A stretch of 64,000 nt of DNA, taken from the NCBI GenBank assembly GCA_963837735.1, contig CAWIOM010000006.1:1-64000 (forward strand). The letters run 5' to 3'. Both the position numbers and the translations under genes were made by a program. Positions 1 to 8,660 of the stretch are shown in pieces (position 1 is the stretch's first letter; each line of letters starts with the position of its first letter). The notes beneath the pieces were generated by a model that worked only from the letters and a program-made list of their open reading frames with translations, was not told the origin of the DNA and searched no databases. Source of the stretch: VRUE01 sp963837735 (GTDB lineage Bacteria; Actinomycetota; Thermoleophilia; Solirubrobacterales; 70-9).

Positions 1-93
1 GGTTTATGGGGAGCGCGACTGCCGTAACGCTTGCCAATCAGTAGAACGCGGCGAACAGGGCCGAGGACCAGCCGATCAACCGCACCGCCCTGC

Positions 94-459
94 CTACCCT
101 TCGCCGAGCCAAGCCCTTGCCTCGTCCAGCTCGTCCAGCGCGAACACCCTGACCTGCGCCGGGATCAGGAAACCGAACCCGCGGACGAGTCGCCTGTATG
201 CGTCATGGTCGGTGACCACCGCGATCCGCTCCCAGGAGAGCAGGTGCTCCATCCCGACCTTCGTGTCGTCCCACATCGCCGCCGCCGAGTAGCCCTCGAA
301 CCCCTCACCGAGGAGGTAGAGGAGACGGATCTTCTCGTGGCTCTCGAGGGCACCCTCGACCGCGGGGATCAGAACCCGCTCGTAGTCCTCGCCGGTCACC
401 TCGCCGCTGGCCTCGAACCCCAGCACCCCGTCAGGCAGATCCGGAATGGCGACGATCAT
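94..459 (-). CDS. SpoIIAA-like (STAS-fold) protein
   Basis: A 121-residue cytosolic protein. It matches the SpoIIAA-like family (STAS-type fold, DUF3478 group): an N-terminal beta strand (MIVAIPDLPDGVLGFEASG), a GEVTGEDYE segment, a long helix ending in EAREKIRLLY-like sequence (here ESHEKIRLLYLLGEGFEGYS), then WDDTKVGMEHLLSWERIAVVTDH and a C-terminal helix rich in Asp/Glu. Family members of about 120 residues are common and mostly uncharacterised; a lipid- or small-ligand-binding role is suspected. It stands alone, 265 bases downstream of the next minus-strand gene. Family assignment is fairly sure and function unknown. Confidence 0.75.
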   Translation of the reverse strand: MIVAIPDLPDGVLGFEASGEVTGEDYERVLIPAVEGALESHEKIRLLYLLGEGFEGYSAAAMWDDTKVGMEHLLSWERIAVVTDHDAYRRLVRGFGFLIPAQVRVFALDELDEARAWLGEG

Positions 460-723
460 CGCGGTCGATCCTATCCCCCGCTCCCTGGACCTGGCCCGAC
501 TAGGCGTCCCCGCCCAGCGCTCAAGTCATCCGCCCCGGGTCCACACCGGTCCGCGGGAGGGGGGCTTTGCAGCCGTCCGGATAGTGCAGGAAGTGGTCCT
601 GATCTTCGGCCTTGGACTTCCAAAAGGAACTTGCCTTGCTGATCTCGGTCACGACCCTTCCCGGCCAGTGGCCCGAGGCGTCTTGAGTTGCTCGGTGCGG
701 TGCCACGGAATCGGTACCCCGGG
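460..723. other. Intergenic, nothing recognised
   Basis: This 264-base stretch lies between two minus-strand genes. I see no tRNA, no strong hairpin and no convincing ORF. It would hold the promoter of the SpoIIAA-like gene. Confidence 0.4.
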
Positions 724-1848
724 TCAGCGATGCGCGACCTGAGCGAATCGACGCAGCGCCCGCTTGGGCTTGCCATCCAGGCCGAGCAGGCCGGTCGAAT
801 CGCAGAAGTCACATCGAGTCGTGGCGGCCGGTATGTCCTGCCAGGTGAACCAATATGCGGTCCGCAGGTGCCAGCGCCGGCGGTTTGCGAGCAGGATTTC
901 CCAGGCCCTCTTCAGGTAGTCGGCCTGCACCGCCGGGCCTTTCTCAAATCCATCGCCGCCCGCGGCCCGTGGTTGGGAGCCCCAGCCGAACTCGGTGACA
1001 TAGAGGTCGGTGTGCCCGTCGCCGTGGCGTCTCATCACCGCTCGCAGGGCGGTGATGCCGGCAGCCATCAAATCTGGATTGAGCGCGTAGGGGTGGAGGG
1101 CGACTCCATCGAAGAGGCCCTTGACGCCCCTGTGGCCATAGAGACGCGAGAGGAAGGTCGTCGCATCGAGAGCCGGTCTCACCCTCGGCATCGCATAGAG
1201 CCCGCCGAGGAGGATCCGGGCACCGGGGTCAACCGAGCGGATGGCCGGCGCGGAGCCGCGCAGCAGGCGGACGTAGTCGCGGACCGAAGCCTCGGCGAAA
1301 CGGTGATCGTTCTCCTCGTTCCAGATCTGCCAGACCCGAATCGGGTCCTTGGGCAGCTCGGGGTGCAGTTCCCAGAACGTCCCAGCCGGGCCATAGCGCC
1401 CGACGAGGGCGCGCAGGAACTTCGACCAGGCCCCTCGTTGGCTTGGGGTATCCACCGGCATCTGCCGCGCCGAGCACCGAGCAGCTGAGAAGTGACAGCT
1501 GCGTGCGGGCGGCGCCCGCGTCGCCCAGGGCGGCGAGCCCCAGATCATGGGCAGCAGGTCGAAGCCATGGCCCGAAGTCGACATCAGGAAGTCGTCCGTG
1601 TTCCGCCAATCGAAGACGCCTGGCGCCGGCTCGGATTGAGACCAGTAGATCGCAAAGCGCAGCGAGCCGATCCCCGTCCTGCGCATGAGGCTCAGGTCAT
1701 GGCGGCGCAGCGTGGTCTGGGGGGCGATCCCGAAGAAAGCAGACGGCGTGCCGGCCGTCGCAGCGGCCTCGCCCGAAGAAGACGACAGCACAGCGCCGAG
1801 CAATAGCCCGCCGAGAAATATGCAGTTGACAAGGCGTCGCCTCACCAC
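724..1848 (-). CDS. Secreted glycoside hydrolase, clan GH-A (GH39/GH5-like)
   Basis: A 374-residue exported TIM-barrel glycosidase. Residues 1-30 form a signal peptide (Arg-rich n-region, hydrophobic core, Ala-rich end). The barrel shows the clan GH-A pair: WNEEN at 176-180, with Glu178 as likely acid/base, and VTEFGW at 284-289, with Glu286 as likely nucleophile. GVFDWRNTDDF near residue 80 is the 'pGvydW' region typical of GH39 and cellulase-like proteins. The start is GTG, preceded by a good AGGAGG Shine-Dalgarno on the minus strand. Substrate cannot be told; xylosidase, glucanase or exopolysaccharide trimming are possible. No other sugar-degrading genes adjoin it. Confidence 0.8.
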   Translation of the reverse strand: MVRRRLVNCIFLGGLLLGAVLSSSSGEAAATAGTPSAFFGIAPQTTLRRHDLSLMRRTGIGSLRFAIYWSQSEPAPGVFDWRNTDDFLMSTSGHGFDLLPMIWGSPPWATRAPPARSCHFSAARCSARQMPVDTPSQRGAWSKFLRALVGRYGPAGTFWELHPELPKDPIRVWQIWNEENDHRFAEASVRDYVRLLRGSAPAIRSVDPGARILLGGLYAMPRVRPALDATTFLSRLYGHRGVKGLFDGVALHPYALNPDLMAAGITALRAVMRRHGDGHTDLYVTEFGWGSQPRAAGGDGFEKGPAVQADYLKRAWEILLANRRRWHLRTAYWFTWQDIPAATTRCDFCDSTGLLGLDGKPKRALRRFAQVAHR

Positions 1849-2045
1849 CCGCCTCCTACGGCGGCGGTGGGCGGCCGCGGTGATGTACGCACGTGACCTC
1901 CCTGGATCCCTCGGAATCGTAGCCGCCGAACTCGGTCGAGGCCTCGGAGCTGAAGTGCAGCAGGGAAGGGGCGCGCGGCGAAACGACGGACTGCTTCGTC
2001 AAACCCGCGACCTTCAGGTTATGAGTTCACCGGATCTGCCGTGCT

Positions 2046-2750
2046 TCACGGAACGATCAGCGAGAAGCGGTCGTCGGAGAATCCGACACCGTTCCGGTTG
2101 ATCGAGACCTTCCAGTCGCCAGGGCCCTGGGTCGACACCGTGACGCTGTCAAAGGGCGGCGTTCCTTCGCCCACGACGTCGGCGCTCCCCACCGCGATCT
2201 GCGCCGAGTTACCGAGGAACCTGACCTCGTAGACGCCGGCGCCGATCCGGCGTGCTTCGACGGCCTGGCCGCTGCAGTTGTAGTAGATGAGGTTTTCGGA
2301 GGTGAAGGTGGATGAGAAGGTCCCGCTCGCCGTGACCCGGACAAAGCCCTTGAGCTGGCCGGTCAGAGAGGCGCAGTCGCTGCGCGTGTACCCCGAGGCT
2401 GGGACCCCGCCGAGCTTGCCCGAGTCGTCCGCCTTTTCCGCGGACCCGGCGTGATCGGACTCGGCCGCGTGGTCGGACTCGGCCGCGTGATCGGCGTTCG
2501 CGGCGACGTCGGCACGGCTCGCGCTCTCGGCCCGTGCTGCGGCTATCGCTTCGGTCGCCGAATCCGCGGTGGTCGCGTGCCCAACCGAGAGCTTCGGCGC
2601 CAGCCCCCTGACCACCTTGGCGGCAATCCTCTTCTGCTGTCTGGCGGTGGACGACCCCAACGCGAAGCTGCCGCCGCCAACGGCCACCACCAGGGCGACC
2701 ATGGAAACGGCGAGCGCCGGTGACCGGGTAATTCTCGAGAAGTAACCCAA
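2046..2750 (-). CDS. Ala-rich secreted/anchored protein
   Basis: A 234-residue protein of a type frequent in Solirubrobacterales. Residues 14-32 are a hydrophobic signal/anchor. Residues 55-105 are an Ala/Asp/Ser-rich, probably coiled region with the short repeat AESDHA in tandem. A C-terminal beta-rich domain follows with two cysteines (SDCASL and YYNCSG) that could form a disulphide. The start appears to be TTG. The same repeat is visible in DNA as an 18-base tandem unit near 2448-2490. It may be a surface protein; no enzymatic motif is seen and function is unknown. Confidence 0.6.
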   Translation of the reverse strand: MGYFSRITRSPALAVSMVALVVAVGGGSFALGSSTARQQKRIAAKVVRGLAPKLSVGHATTADSATEAIAAARAESASRADVAANADHAAESDHAAESDHAGSAEKADDSGKLGGVPASGYTRSDCASLTGQLKGFVRVTASGTFSSTFTSENLIYYNCSGQAVEARRIGAGVYEVRFLGNSAQIAVGSADVVGEGTPPFDSVTVSTQGPGDWKVSINRNGVGFSDDRFSLIVP

Positions 2751-2877
2751 CTTTCAGCTCACCCACCTTCGGAATGCTCCGCTGACGATCCTGTCGACGA
2801 GGCTGCGGACGCTAGACCGCCCCCGGCTCCAGGTCAGTACCGCATTGGTCCCAACCTGGGCACCGGCGGACTATCGA

Positions 2878-3825
2878 TCACCCGACTGATCCAAGCAGCC
2901 AGGCGGCCAGTTGCTCGGACCCGCGGGCGAGCCGTCGAAAATAAGAGCTGCGACTCAGAAACAGATCGGCCGCCACCCGCTCGTGCTTCGCGCGGGGGTC
3001 GACATAGCCACGCTCCAGCACCGTTCGCAGAAGTCGCTGTTCGGGAGAGTCGCCAAATGCCTCCGCGATGCCTTCGTCAATGATCGCGCGAACGAACTCA
3101 GCCCGCGCTCGCCGATCGACTCCGACCGCCAACCGGCTACGGGAAAGCGCCGCCGGGCGATGATAGTTCCGCAGCGCATCGCGAACGTCCTCCTTGCTCA
3201 CCGCAGACACATCGTCCTGGCGCCCCCCGCACTCGCGGAGCCGCATCTTGAGCTCGACGACCTGGCCGACCAGAAGCTCGTTTTGATCGACCCTGTCGAG
3301 GGCGGCACCGAGATGCGGCGCGATCAGCCCGAGGAGGGCCTTCTCACGCTCGGAGAAGTCCGAGCCGGAGCGGTGCAGGGCCGCGCACGACACGCGCCCC
3401 GGCCCCATGGAGAAGTGGCAGGCCATCTCGTGGACCAAGCCGACACGCCGATAGCCGTCGTTGTGCAACTCCGAGCGTCGCCACTCGACAGCGCCGTCGA
3501 GGTCCGAGATTCTGACCGGATGCGGCGATGGGTTGTGCAGCTGGTGCATGATCACCGGCTGCTGGCGCCATAGTCGGCGCATTGCATCCATCATCTCCTC
3601 GTCATAGACAGTCGGATCGCTGCATTCCGCCTGCATCTCCAAGGGCCCGTCGGGGTCGCTCGGAACACGGACCTCGCCGAATGTCACCGACTCCCCGCCC
3701 ACCAACCGAGGCAATTCTCTGAAGGCCGCTGAGAGTTCGCCTCGCTCCATGCACGCCGCGAGGTCTGCGGCGAACTCGAGGGCCCGGCTCTGATCGGTGG
3801 TCGAGATTGCCAATTTTGCGGGCAT
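2878..3825 (-). CDS. GAF-like sensor with C-terminal helix-turn-helix regulator
   Basis: A 315-residue putative transcription regulator. The first two thirds resemble a GAF/autoinducer-like sensor region with no conserved ligand motif that I can name, ending in FSEREKALLGLIAPHLGAAL, a phrase common in LuxR-type GAF regulators. The C-terminus (LERGYVDPRAKHERVAADLF then LSRSSYFRRL) reads as a helix-turn-helix. I chose the ATG at 3825 because GGGAG lies about 5 bases upstream; the upstream in-frame start at 3873 would overlap the neighbouring gene. Targets are unknown; the nearest candidates are the neighbouring minus-strand gene and the divergent zinc-ribbon/FAD genes. Confidence 0.6.
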   Translation of the reverse strand: MPAKLAISTTDQSRALEFAADLAACMERGELSAAFRELPRLVGGESVTFGEVRVPSDPDGPLEMQAECSDPTVYDEEMMDAMRRLWRQQPVIMHQLHNPSPHPVRISDLDGAVEWRRSELHNDGYRRVGLVHEMACHFSMGPGRVSCAALHRSGSDFSEREKALLGLIAPHLGAALDRVDQNELLVGQVVELKMRLRECGGRQDDVSAVSKEDVRDALRNYHRPAALSRSRLAVGVDRRARAEFVRAIIDEGIAEAFGDSPEQRLLRTVLERGYVDPRAKHERVAADLFLSRSSYFRRLARGSEQLAAWLLGSVG

Positions 3826-3862
3826 ACGCTCCCGCCCAGGATGGCGGATCACCCCGGCAAGC

Positions 3863-4381
3863 TCAACCCCCACGCTCCTCGCGCTCTGCGCGATCCCGAG
3901 CCTCCTCGGCCGCCTCCATCGCCTCCATCAACCGCAATGGGTCGTCGGAGCCCTCGGACGCGGACATAGCCGCTTTTTCGGCAAGGGCCGCAGCCTCCCT
4001 CGCGGTCACCGCTTGCGGGCCGCCGTCTTCGGAGTTCAGCTTTGACTCGAAGCGCTCCTTGTCGGCGGCCTCCGCGGCCTTCTCTTCAGCCTTCATCGCC
4101 CCGACGGCGTCGATCCGAGGGTCATCGAGGTCGAAGGCCGCCTCGGTCCGCTTCGAGTTGACCAGCACCGGCACCGCACCGCCGACCGGCGGCAACTTCA
4201 GCCTGTACGACTTCTCCTTGATCGCCAGACGTACGAAACCACCCCGCTCGTCCGGGACCTCCACCAGATATTCCCGAAGCTCATATCTCGGCAGCCCGTC
4301 GGTCGAGTCGACCTGGCCACCGCTCAGGTGGCGCTGATCGAGGAGCTTCCCATCCACCCGATTCCAGCCGCGGCGAAACAC
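3863..4381 (-). CDS. Uncharacterised charged protein
   Basis: A 172-residue protein of unknown function. The N-terminal half is beta-rich (VDSTDGLPRYELREYLVEVP, then FVRLAIKEKSYRLKLPP). The C-terminal half is Ala/Glu/Lys-rich and probably a long coiled coil (MKAEEKAAEAADKERFESKL, later LMEAMEAAEEARDRAEREER). The frame stays open upstream, but that part lies antisense to a convincing zinc-ribbon gene, so I start it at the GTG at 4381. It ends 37 bases before the regulator downstream and may be co-transcribed with it. Confidence 0.5.
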   Translation of the reverse strand: MFRRGWNRVDGKLLDQRHLSGGQVDSTDGLPRYELREYLVEVPDERGGFVRLAIKEKSYRLKLPPVGGAVPVLVNSKRTEAAFDLDDPRIDAVGAMKAEEKAAEAADKERFESKLNSEDGGPQAVTAREAAALAEKAAMSASEGSDDPLRLMEAMEAAEEARDRAEREERGG

Positions 4382-4439
4382 ACGGCCAGCATAACGCGGG
4401 GTATCGTCAGCGCTCCAACTGCGGAGGAGGATGGACGCG

Positions 4440-4658
4440 ATGGAGCCAAACGAGAGTAGTTCGTGCGCGAAGTGCGGCGGTCCCACCGCTCCCGGCCAGT
4501 TCGGGACCCTGACAGACCCCCAGCTCTTCTTCGCCGAGGGCCAGGTGAGCGAGTTGGGCGGGATGCGGATGGTCCAGAGCACGGGCGCGAGGGTCGCGGT
4601 CAACGCGCTGCGCTGCACGCAATGCGGACACATCGAGCTCTGTGCTCCGGCAATCTGA
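4440..4658 (+). CDS. Small zinc-ribbon protein
   Basis: A 72-residue protein with two CxxC pairs, CAKCGG near the N-terminus and CTQCGH near the C-terminus, which should bind one zinc ion. Between them are a phenylalanine-rich strand and an SELGGMRMVQ segment. A GGAGGAGG Shine-Dalgarno at 4423-4430 sits right against an upstream ATG (4431) but at ideal distance from the ATG at 4440, so I chose the latter. It is divergent from the charged protein and precedes the FAD enzyme. Similar tiny proteins (nucleic-acid-binding zinc-ribbon type) are usually uncharacterised. Confidence 0.6.
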   Translation: MEPNESSSCAKCGGPTAPGQFGTLTDPQLFFAEGQVSELGGMRMVQSTGARVAVNALRCTQCGHIELCAPAI

Positions 4659-4691
4659 CGGCGAGCGGAGCTCCGCCTGATAGGCGATTGA

Positions 4692-6096
4692 GTGACCGGG
4701 ATGCCACGCCTGCTCGAAGCTGACTACTTGGTGGTCGGGGCCGGAGCATCGGGCATGGCATTCGCCGACGCCGTAACCCGCCATGCCGACGTGCGGGTCG
4801 CCCTGGTCGATCGAAGGCACGGCCCCGGCGGCCACTGGCTCGACGCGTATCCGTTCGTGCGGTTGCATCAGGCGTCCTCGTTCTACGGCGTCGCCTCGAC
4901 GCTCCTGGGATCCGGATCGATCCAGCGCGAAGGTCCCGAGGCCGGCCTGCACCAACGCGCCACCGCCGCTGAGATCTGCGCCTACTACGAGCGGGTGCTG
5001 AACGAGCAACTCGTGCCCTCCGGCCGCGTGCGGTTTCACCCGAATTGCGAGTATCTCGGTGACGGCTCGTTCGTCTCGCGCCTCTCCGGAGAGCGCTACG
5101 AGGTCGGACGGGAGTGCCGGATCGTCGACGCGCGCTACCTCGCCCCCGAGATCCCCGCGACCACCGAGCCGCCGTTCCGCGTCGCCGACGGGGTCCGAGC
5201 AATCTCGGTCAACGAGCTGCCGAAGCTGCAGACAGCACCGCGGGAATTCGTGATCGTGGGTTCCGGCAAGACGGCGACCGACGCCTGCGTGTGGCTGCTC
5301 GCAAACGGAGTCGACCCTGATTCGATTTGCTGGATTCGACCCCGCGAGCCGTGGATGCTGAACCGCGCCGTCGTCCAGCCCGACCCCGCAGTGTTCATCG
5401 GCATGGCAGCGGACATCATGGAGGCGGCGTGCGAGGCCGCCTCGCCGGACGACCTCTTCCTGCGGATGGAGGCCGCGGAAGTAATGCTTCGCATCGACCG
5501 CTCGGTGACGCCGACGATGGCGAAGACGCCGACGCTCGCCCAGTGGGAGCTCGACCTGTTGCGCAGCATCGAGCGCGTGGTGCGAATGGGGCACATCCGC
5601 GGGGTCGAGCCCGGGCGGATCGAACTGACCGAGGGCGATGCGGAGATCGACAGGGACGCGGCGGTCGTCCACTGCGCTGCGGCCGGCCTGCAATACCCCC
5701 GGCTGATACCGATCTGGGGTCGAGCGCTCGATCACGATCCAGCCGGTCCGAGCGGGCTTCCCGTGCCTGGCCGCGGCACTGATCGGCTATGTGGAGGCAA
5801 CCCGCGAAGACGACGACGAGAAGAACCGGATATGCCCTCCTTCGCCTCTTTCCGACACGCCCACCGACTGGGCGCTGATGCAGGCCCTGGGCGGCCGTGC
5901 GTCACTCGCCTACACCGCCGAGCCCGACATCAAGGAGTGGGCCGACGGCGTCGCCCTCAATCCGTCTCGTGTGCCCCCGAGGCGGCCGGTCGACGGCGAT
6001 CTTGCGGTCGTCACGGAGCGATTTCGCGCTGCGGCGAGCCCCGGCATCCAGGCGTTGGAGGAACTCGCGGGACCTATCTATTCTGCGGGCCGATGA
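4692..6096 (+). CDS. FAD/NAD(P)-dependent oxidoreductase (frameshifted)
   Basis: About 467 residues of a flavin monooxygenase-like oxidoreductase. The N-terminus has a dinucleotide-binding motif (VVGAGASG near residues 14-21). A second Rossmann motif (VIVGSGKTATDAC) lies near residue 187. The frame is intact to LQYPRLIPIWG (about base 5720). The family continuation QPVRAGFPCLAAALIGYVEA resumes in the +1 frame from about 5731 and runs to a TGA at 6094-6096. One surplus base around 5721-5730 explains this, so the gene is probably whole in the cell. The stop overlaps the VOC start (ATGA), indicating translational coupling. Substrate unknown. Confidence 0.75.
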
Positions 6097-6533
6097 CGAT
6101 TCAGCGGATGGACAACGTTCTCATCGTTGTCGACGACCTCGAGGCTGCCAAGGCTTTCTTTGCCGAGCTCGGCATGGAGCTGGAGGGCGAAACGCAGGTC
6201 GAGGGACCCTGGGTGGACCGTGTCGTCGGACTCGACGACGTCCGTGCCGACATCGCCATGATGCGGACTCCCGACGGCCACGGCCGGGTCGAGCTGACGA
6301 GGTTCCACACGCCGCCGGCGGTCAGGGCCGAGCCGGAAGATGCGCCGCCGAACGCGCTGGGCATACGCCGCATCATGTTCGCCGTCGACGACATCGACGA
6401 CGTCGTCGCCCGCCTGCGCACCCACGGTGCCGAGCTGGTCGACGAGATAGCCCAATACGAGGACATCTACCGGCTCTGCTTCCTGCGCGGCCCCGAGGGC
6501 ATCATCATCGGACTGGCCGAACAGCTCAGCTGA
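6093..6533 (+). CDS. VOC/glyoxalase-family protein
   Basis: A 146-residue vicinal-oxygen-chelate protein with paired beta-alpha-beta-beta-beta modules. Module one starts MDNVLIVVDDLEAAKAFFAE and module two starts RIMFAVDDIDDVVARLRTHG, ending FLRGPEGIIIGLAEQL. Such proteins include glyoxalases, dioxygenases and resistance proteins; metal ligands cannot be assigned from sequence alone. Its ATG overlaps the stop of the FAD enzyme, so the pair is likely an operon. An uninterrupted reading frame fuses the two (4692-6533), but only because of the upstream frameshift. Confidence 0.8.
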   Translation: MTIQRMDNVLIVVDDLEAAKAFFAELGMELEGETQVEGPWVDRVVGLDDVRADIAMMRTPDGHGRVELTRFHTPPAVRAEPEDAPPNALGIRRIMFAVDDIDDVVARLRTHGAELVDEIAQYEDIYRLCFLRGPEGIIIGLAEQLS

Positions 6534-6606
6534 GACTCCACGGTGCGGCCCGAGCGGCCTCTCAGCGGTTCGCAACGCATTGGGCGGGCGGGCCGGTTGG
6601 GGCCCT

Positions 6607-7137
6607 CTAGCCGTGCCGGCGGTAATGCAGGTACACCGTCGCGCCGAACGTGCGGGTCTCGACCAGCTCGAGGTCCGTGTGCACGTCCGGCGGGAAGTAC
6701 GGCGTCCCTCCACCGACCACGACCGGGACGACGAACAGCTCGAACTCGTCGATCAGCCCGCGCCGCATGCATTCCGCCGCAAGGCCGGCGCCGCCGACCG
6801 CGATCCTCCGGTTCCCGAGCGCCGCGACCTCCTCCTCGAGGGGTCCAGTGGCCAGGCGGTTGCTGCCCTCGACGCTCGTCAGCGTCGTCGAGAACACGAT
6901 CTTCTCTAGCGGGCGCCAGATCTCGGCAAACTCCGCCATCGTGGGGTCGGAGAACTCCTCGGTGTCCCACACGAGCATCGTCTCGTAGAGGCGCCGGCCG
7001 AGCAGTTGGGCGTCGACCGCGGCGACACGCTCGTTGTGGAACCGGTGCAGCTCCTGGCTGGGCACCGCCCAGTCAAAGCTTCCGTCGGGTCCGGCGATGA
7101 AGCCGTCGGCCGACAGGCTCATGGAATAGGAGACCAC
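6607..7137 (-). CDS. Dihydrofolate reductase-like (RibD C-terminal domain) protein
   Basis: A 176-residue protein of the DHFR/RibD-C superfamily. The N-terminus MVSYSMSLSADGFIAGPDGS is the typical opening, followed by LLGRRLYETM (NADPH-binding region) and VGGAGLAAECMRRGLIDEF with PVVVGGGTPYF at the C-terminus. Members are NAD(P)H-dependent reductases, mostly of unknown substrate; true folate reduction is not implied. It is monocistronic, with the tRNA-Met terminator upstream on the same strand separating it from that transcript. Confidence 0.82.
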   Translation of the reverse strand: MVSYSMSLSADGFIAGPDGSFDWAVPSQELHRFHNERVAAVDAQLLGRRLYETMLVWDTEEFSDPTMAEFAEIWRPLEKIVFSTTLTSVEGSNRLATGPLEEEVAALGNRRIAVGGAGLAAECMRRGLIDEFELFVVPVVVGGGTPYFPPDVHTDLELVETRTFGATVYLHYRRHG

Positions 7138-7192
7138 GAGGACACAGTGAACCGCGTCGAGCCGACGGCCTTTTCCACGAGCGCCCGGACAC

Positions 7193-7218
7193 GAAAAAGG
7201 CCCCGCTTCCGGGGCCTT
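7193..7218 (-). terminator. Intrinsic terminator of tRNA-fMet
   Basis: A perfect 9-base-pair stem, AAGGCCCCG with CGGGGCCTT, closes a 4-base loop (7197-7218). On the minus strand it is followed by three further T residues, giving a U-run. It starts 6 bases beyond the 3' end of the tRNA. This is a textbook rho-independent terminator. Confidence 0.85.
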
Positions 7219-7224
7219 CTCCTA

Positions 7225-7298
<74 letters not shown>

Positions 7299-7355
7299 GC
7301 GTCCGCCAATGCTAGCAACGCAATGGCCATGGGAACTAGAGTGCCGCGTCCAATG

Positions 7356-8291
7356 CAAGCTGATGCCTACCGGGTCGCGGTCGTCGACATCGGCACCAAC
7401 TCGACCCGGCTGTTGATCGCCGACGTCGCGGGGGGGCGGGTCACGGAGGTCGAACGGCGCAGCCGGGTGACCCGGCTCGGCCGCGGGGTCGACCTCTCGG
7501 GCCGGCTTTCGGGTGAGGCGATCGAGGCGGCCTGCGAGGCGATCGGCGACTACGTCGCGTTGTACGAGGAGGCGCGGGTGGCCGAGGTCGTGGCGATCGC
7601 CACCAGCGCCGTCCGCGACGCGGCCAACGGCGACGCCTTCGTGGCCGAGCTTCGCGAGCGCTTCGCGCTCTCGGCGAAGATCCTCGACGGCGGCGAGGAG
7701 GCCCGCCTGACCTACCTGGGAGCGACCGCCGAACGACCGCCGCCCGCGCCGGCTCTCGTCATCGACATCGGCGGCGGCTCGACCGAGCTGATCGTCGGCA
7801 CCGGCACCGAAATCGGGTTCCACGTCTCGCTCCAGGCCGGAGTTGTCCGCCACACCGAGCGCCACATCTCGTCCGACCCACCCACCGCCACCGAGCTCGA
7901 GGCGCTAGCCGGAGACTTGCGCGGCCCGATCGAGCAGGCGGCGGCCGAATTGCCCGGCCCAAAGCCGACCACGGGGATTGCCGTCGCCGGGACGCCAACC
8001 TCGCTCGCAGCAATCGAGATGGAGCTCGAGCCCTACGACTCCGAGCGCGTCCACGGCCACACGCTGACCCTCACCGCGATCCAGCGGCTGCTCTCGAGGC
8101 TGGCGTCGGTCCCGCTGGAGGGGCGCAGCGCGATCGCCGGCCTGCATCCCGACCGCGCGCCGACGATCGTCGCCGGAGTCGTGATCCTGATCGAGGCCAT
8201 GCGGGCCTTCGACCTCGACCGGGTCGAGGTCTCCGAGCACGACATTCTCTACGGCGTCGCGATCGATGCCTCACGCCGCAACCCAGCGTAA
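7356..8291 (+). CDS. ppx: Ppx/GppA-family exopolyphosphatase
   Basis: About 311 residues. Ppx/GppA enzymes hydrolyse inorganic polyphosphate or the 5' gamma phosphate of pppGpp. Sequence signs: phosphate-binding loop VAVVDIGTNSTRLLIADV at the N-terminus, SAVRDAANG, DGGEEARLTYLGA, and the second phosphate loop ALVIDIGGGSTELIVG. The C-terminal helical domains of long Ppx are missing, as in the short actinobacterial form. Starts at 7323 and 7356 are both possible with poor ribosome sites; the latter fits homologues better. The Ppx gene belongs to the conserved eno-ftsB-ppx neighbourhood of Actinobacteria, here split from it by about 11 kb. Confidence 0.9.
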   Translation, partial: QADAYRVAVVDIGTNSTRLLIADVAGGRVTEVERRSRVTRLGRGVDLSGRLSGEAIEAACEAIGDYVALYEEARVAEVVAIATSAVRDAANGDAFVAELRERFALSAKILDGGEEARLTYLGATAERPPPAPALVIDIGGGSTELIVGTGTEIGFHVSLQAGVVRHTERHISSDPPTATELEALAGDLRGPIEQAAAELPGPKPTTGIAVAGTPTSLAAIEMELEPYDSERVHGHTLTLTAIQRLLSRLASVPLEGRSAIAGLHPDRAPTIVAGVVILIEAMRAFDLDRVEVSEHDILYGVAIDASRRNPA

Positions 8292-8594
8292 TCCGCGGGA
8301 CCCAATTGGACAGACCAACCGTCTACGGCAGTACAGACTGTCATAGGGTCGCGGCGAACCCCAAAAATTCGCTAGGCTTTTCTGCTGAATTTCGAGTAGA
8401 CGGGTTCTGAGCACCTAGACGTATCGGATAGTTGCGCTGATAATCGTCAAATCGGGAAAGCGGTGGGACATAACCCCCCTTGCCAACCCGGAAAGGGTTC
8501 AGGCGATTGCCGCATCATGGCGCCTCCCGCCGTCTGAGCCCATCACATACTGGTCCCTGAAGACGTACCCCTGCCCGTCCTGAGGGACCAACTC
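8292..8594. other. Long non-coding block, possible structured RNA
   Basis: Some 300 bases between two converging genes, thus needing no promoter, yet not coding in any frame. Composition is less GC-rich than the surroundings (for example CCCCAAAAATTCGCTAGGC near 8360). Short hairpins are visible: AACCC/GGGTT around 8486-8500 and TGGTCCCT at 8551-8558 with AGGGACCA at 8583-8590. On the minus strand a TTGACG hexamer (8445-8450) could be a -35 element but no good -10 follows. I could not match it to tmRNA, RNase P, SRP RNA or a riboswitch. Confidence 0.35.
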
Positions 8595-8626
8595 GAATCG
8601 ACCGCCCCAGTATGGGCGGTCGATTC
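8595..8626. terminator. Bidirectional hairpin terminator
   Basis: A perfect 13-base-pair inverted repeat, GAATCGACCGCCC (8595-8607) and GGGCGGTCGATTC (8614-8626), with a 6-base loop. It lies between the converging ppx and TPP-enzyme genes. The 3' flank on the plus strand is ATTTCT, a weak U-tract. Confidence 0.7.
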
Positions 8627-8660
8627 ATTTCTGGGGTCGGCTCGCGTCCCGAGGGTCCAC

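Noticed and set aside
8292..8594. 6S RNA, tmRNA, RNase P or SRP RNA
   Set aside because: No diagnostic conserved segments (such as the RNase P GAGGAAAGTC, tmRNA acceptor or SRP GGAA loop context) were seen.
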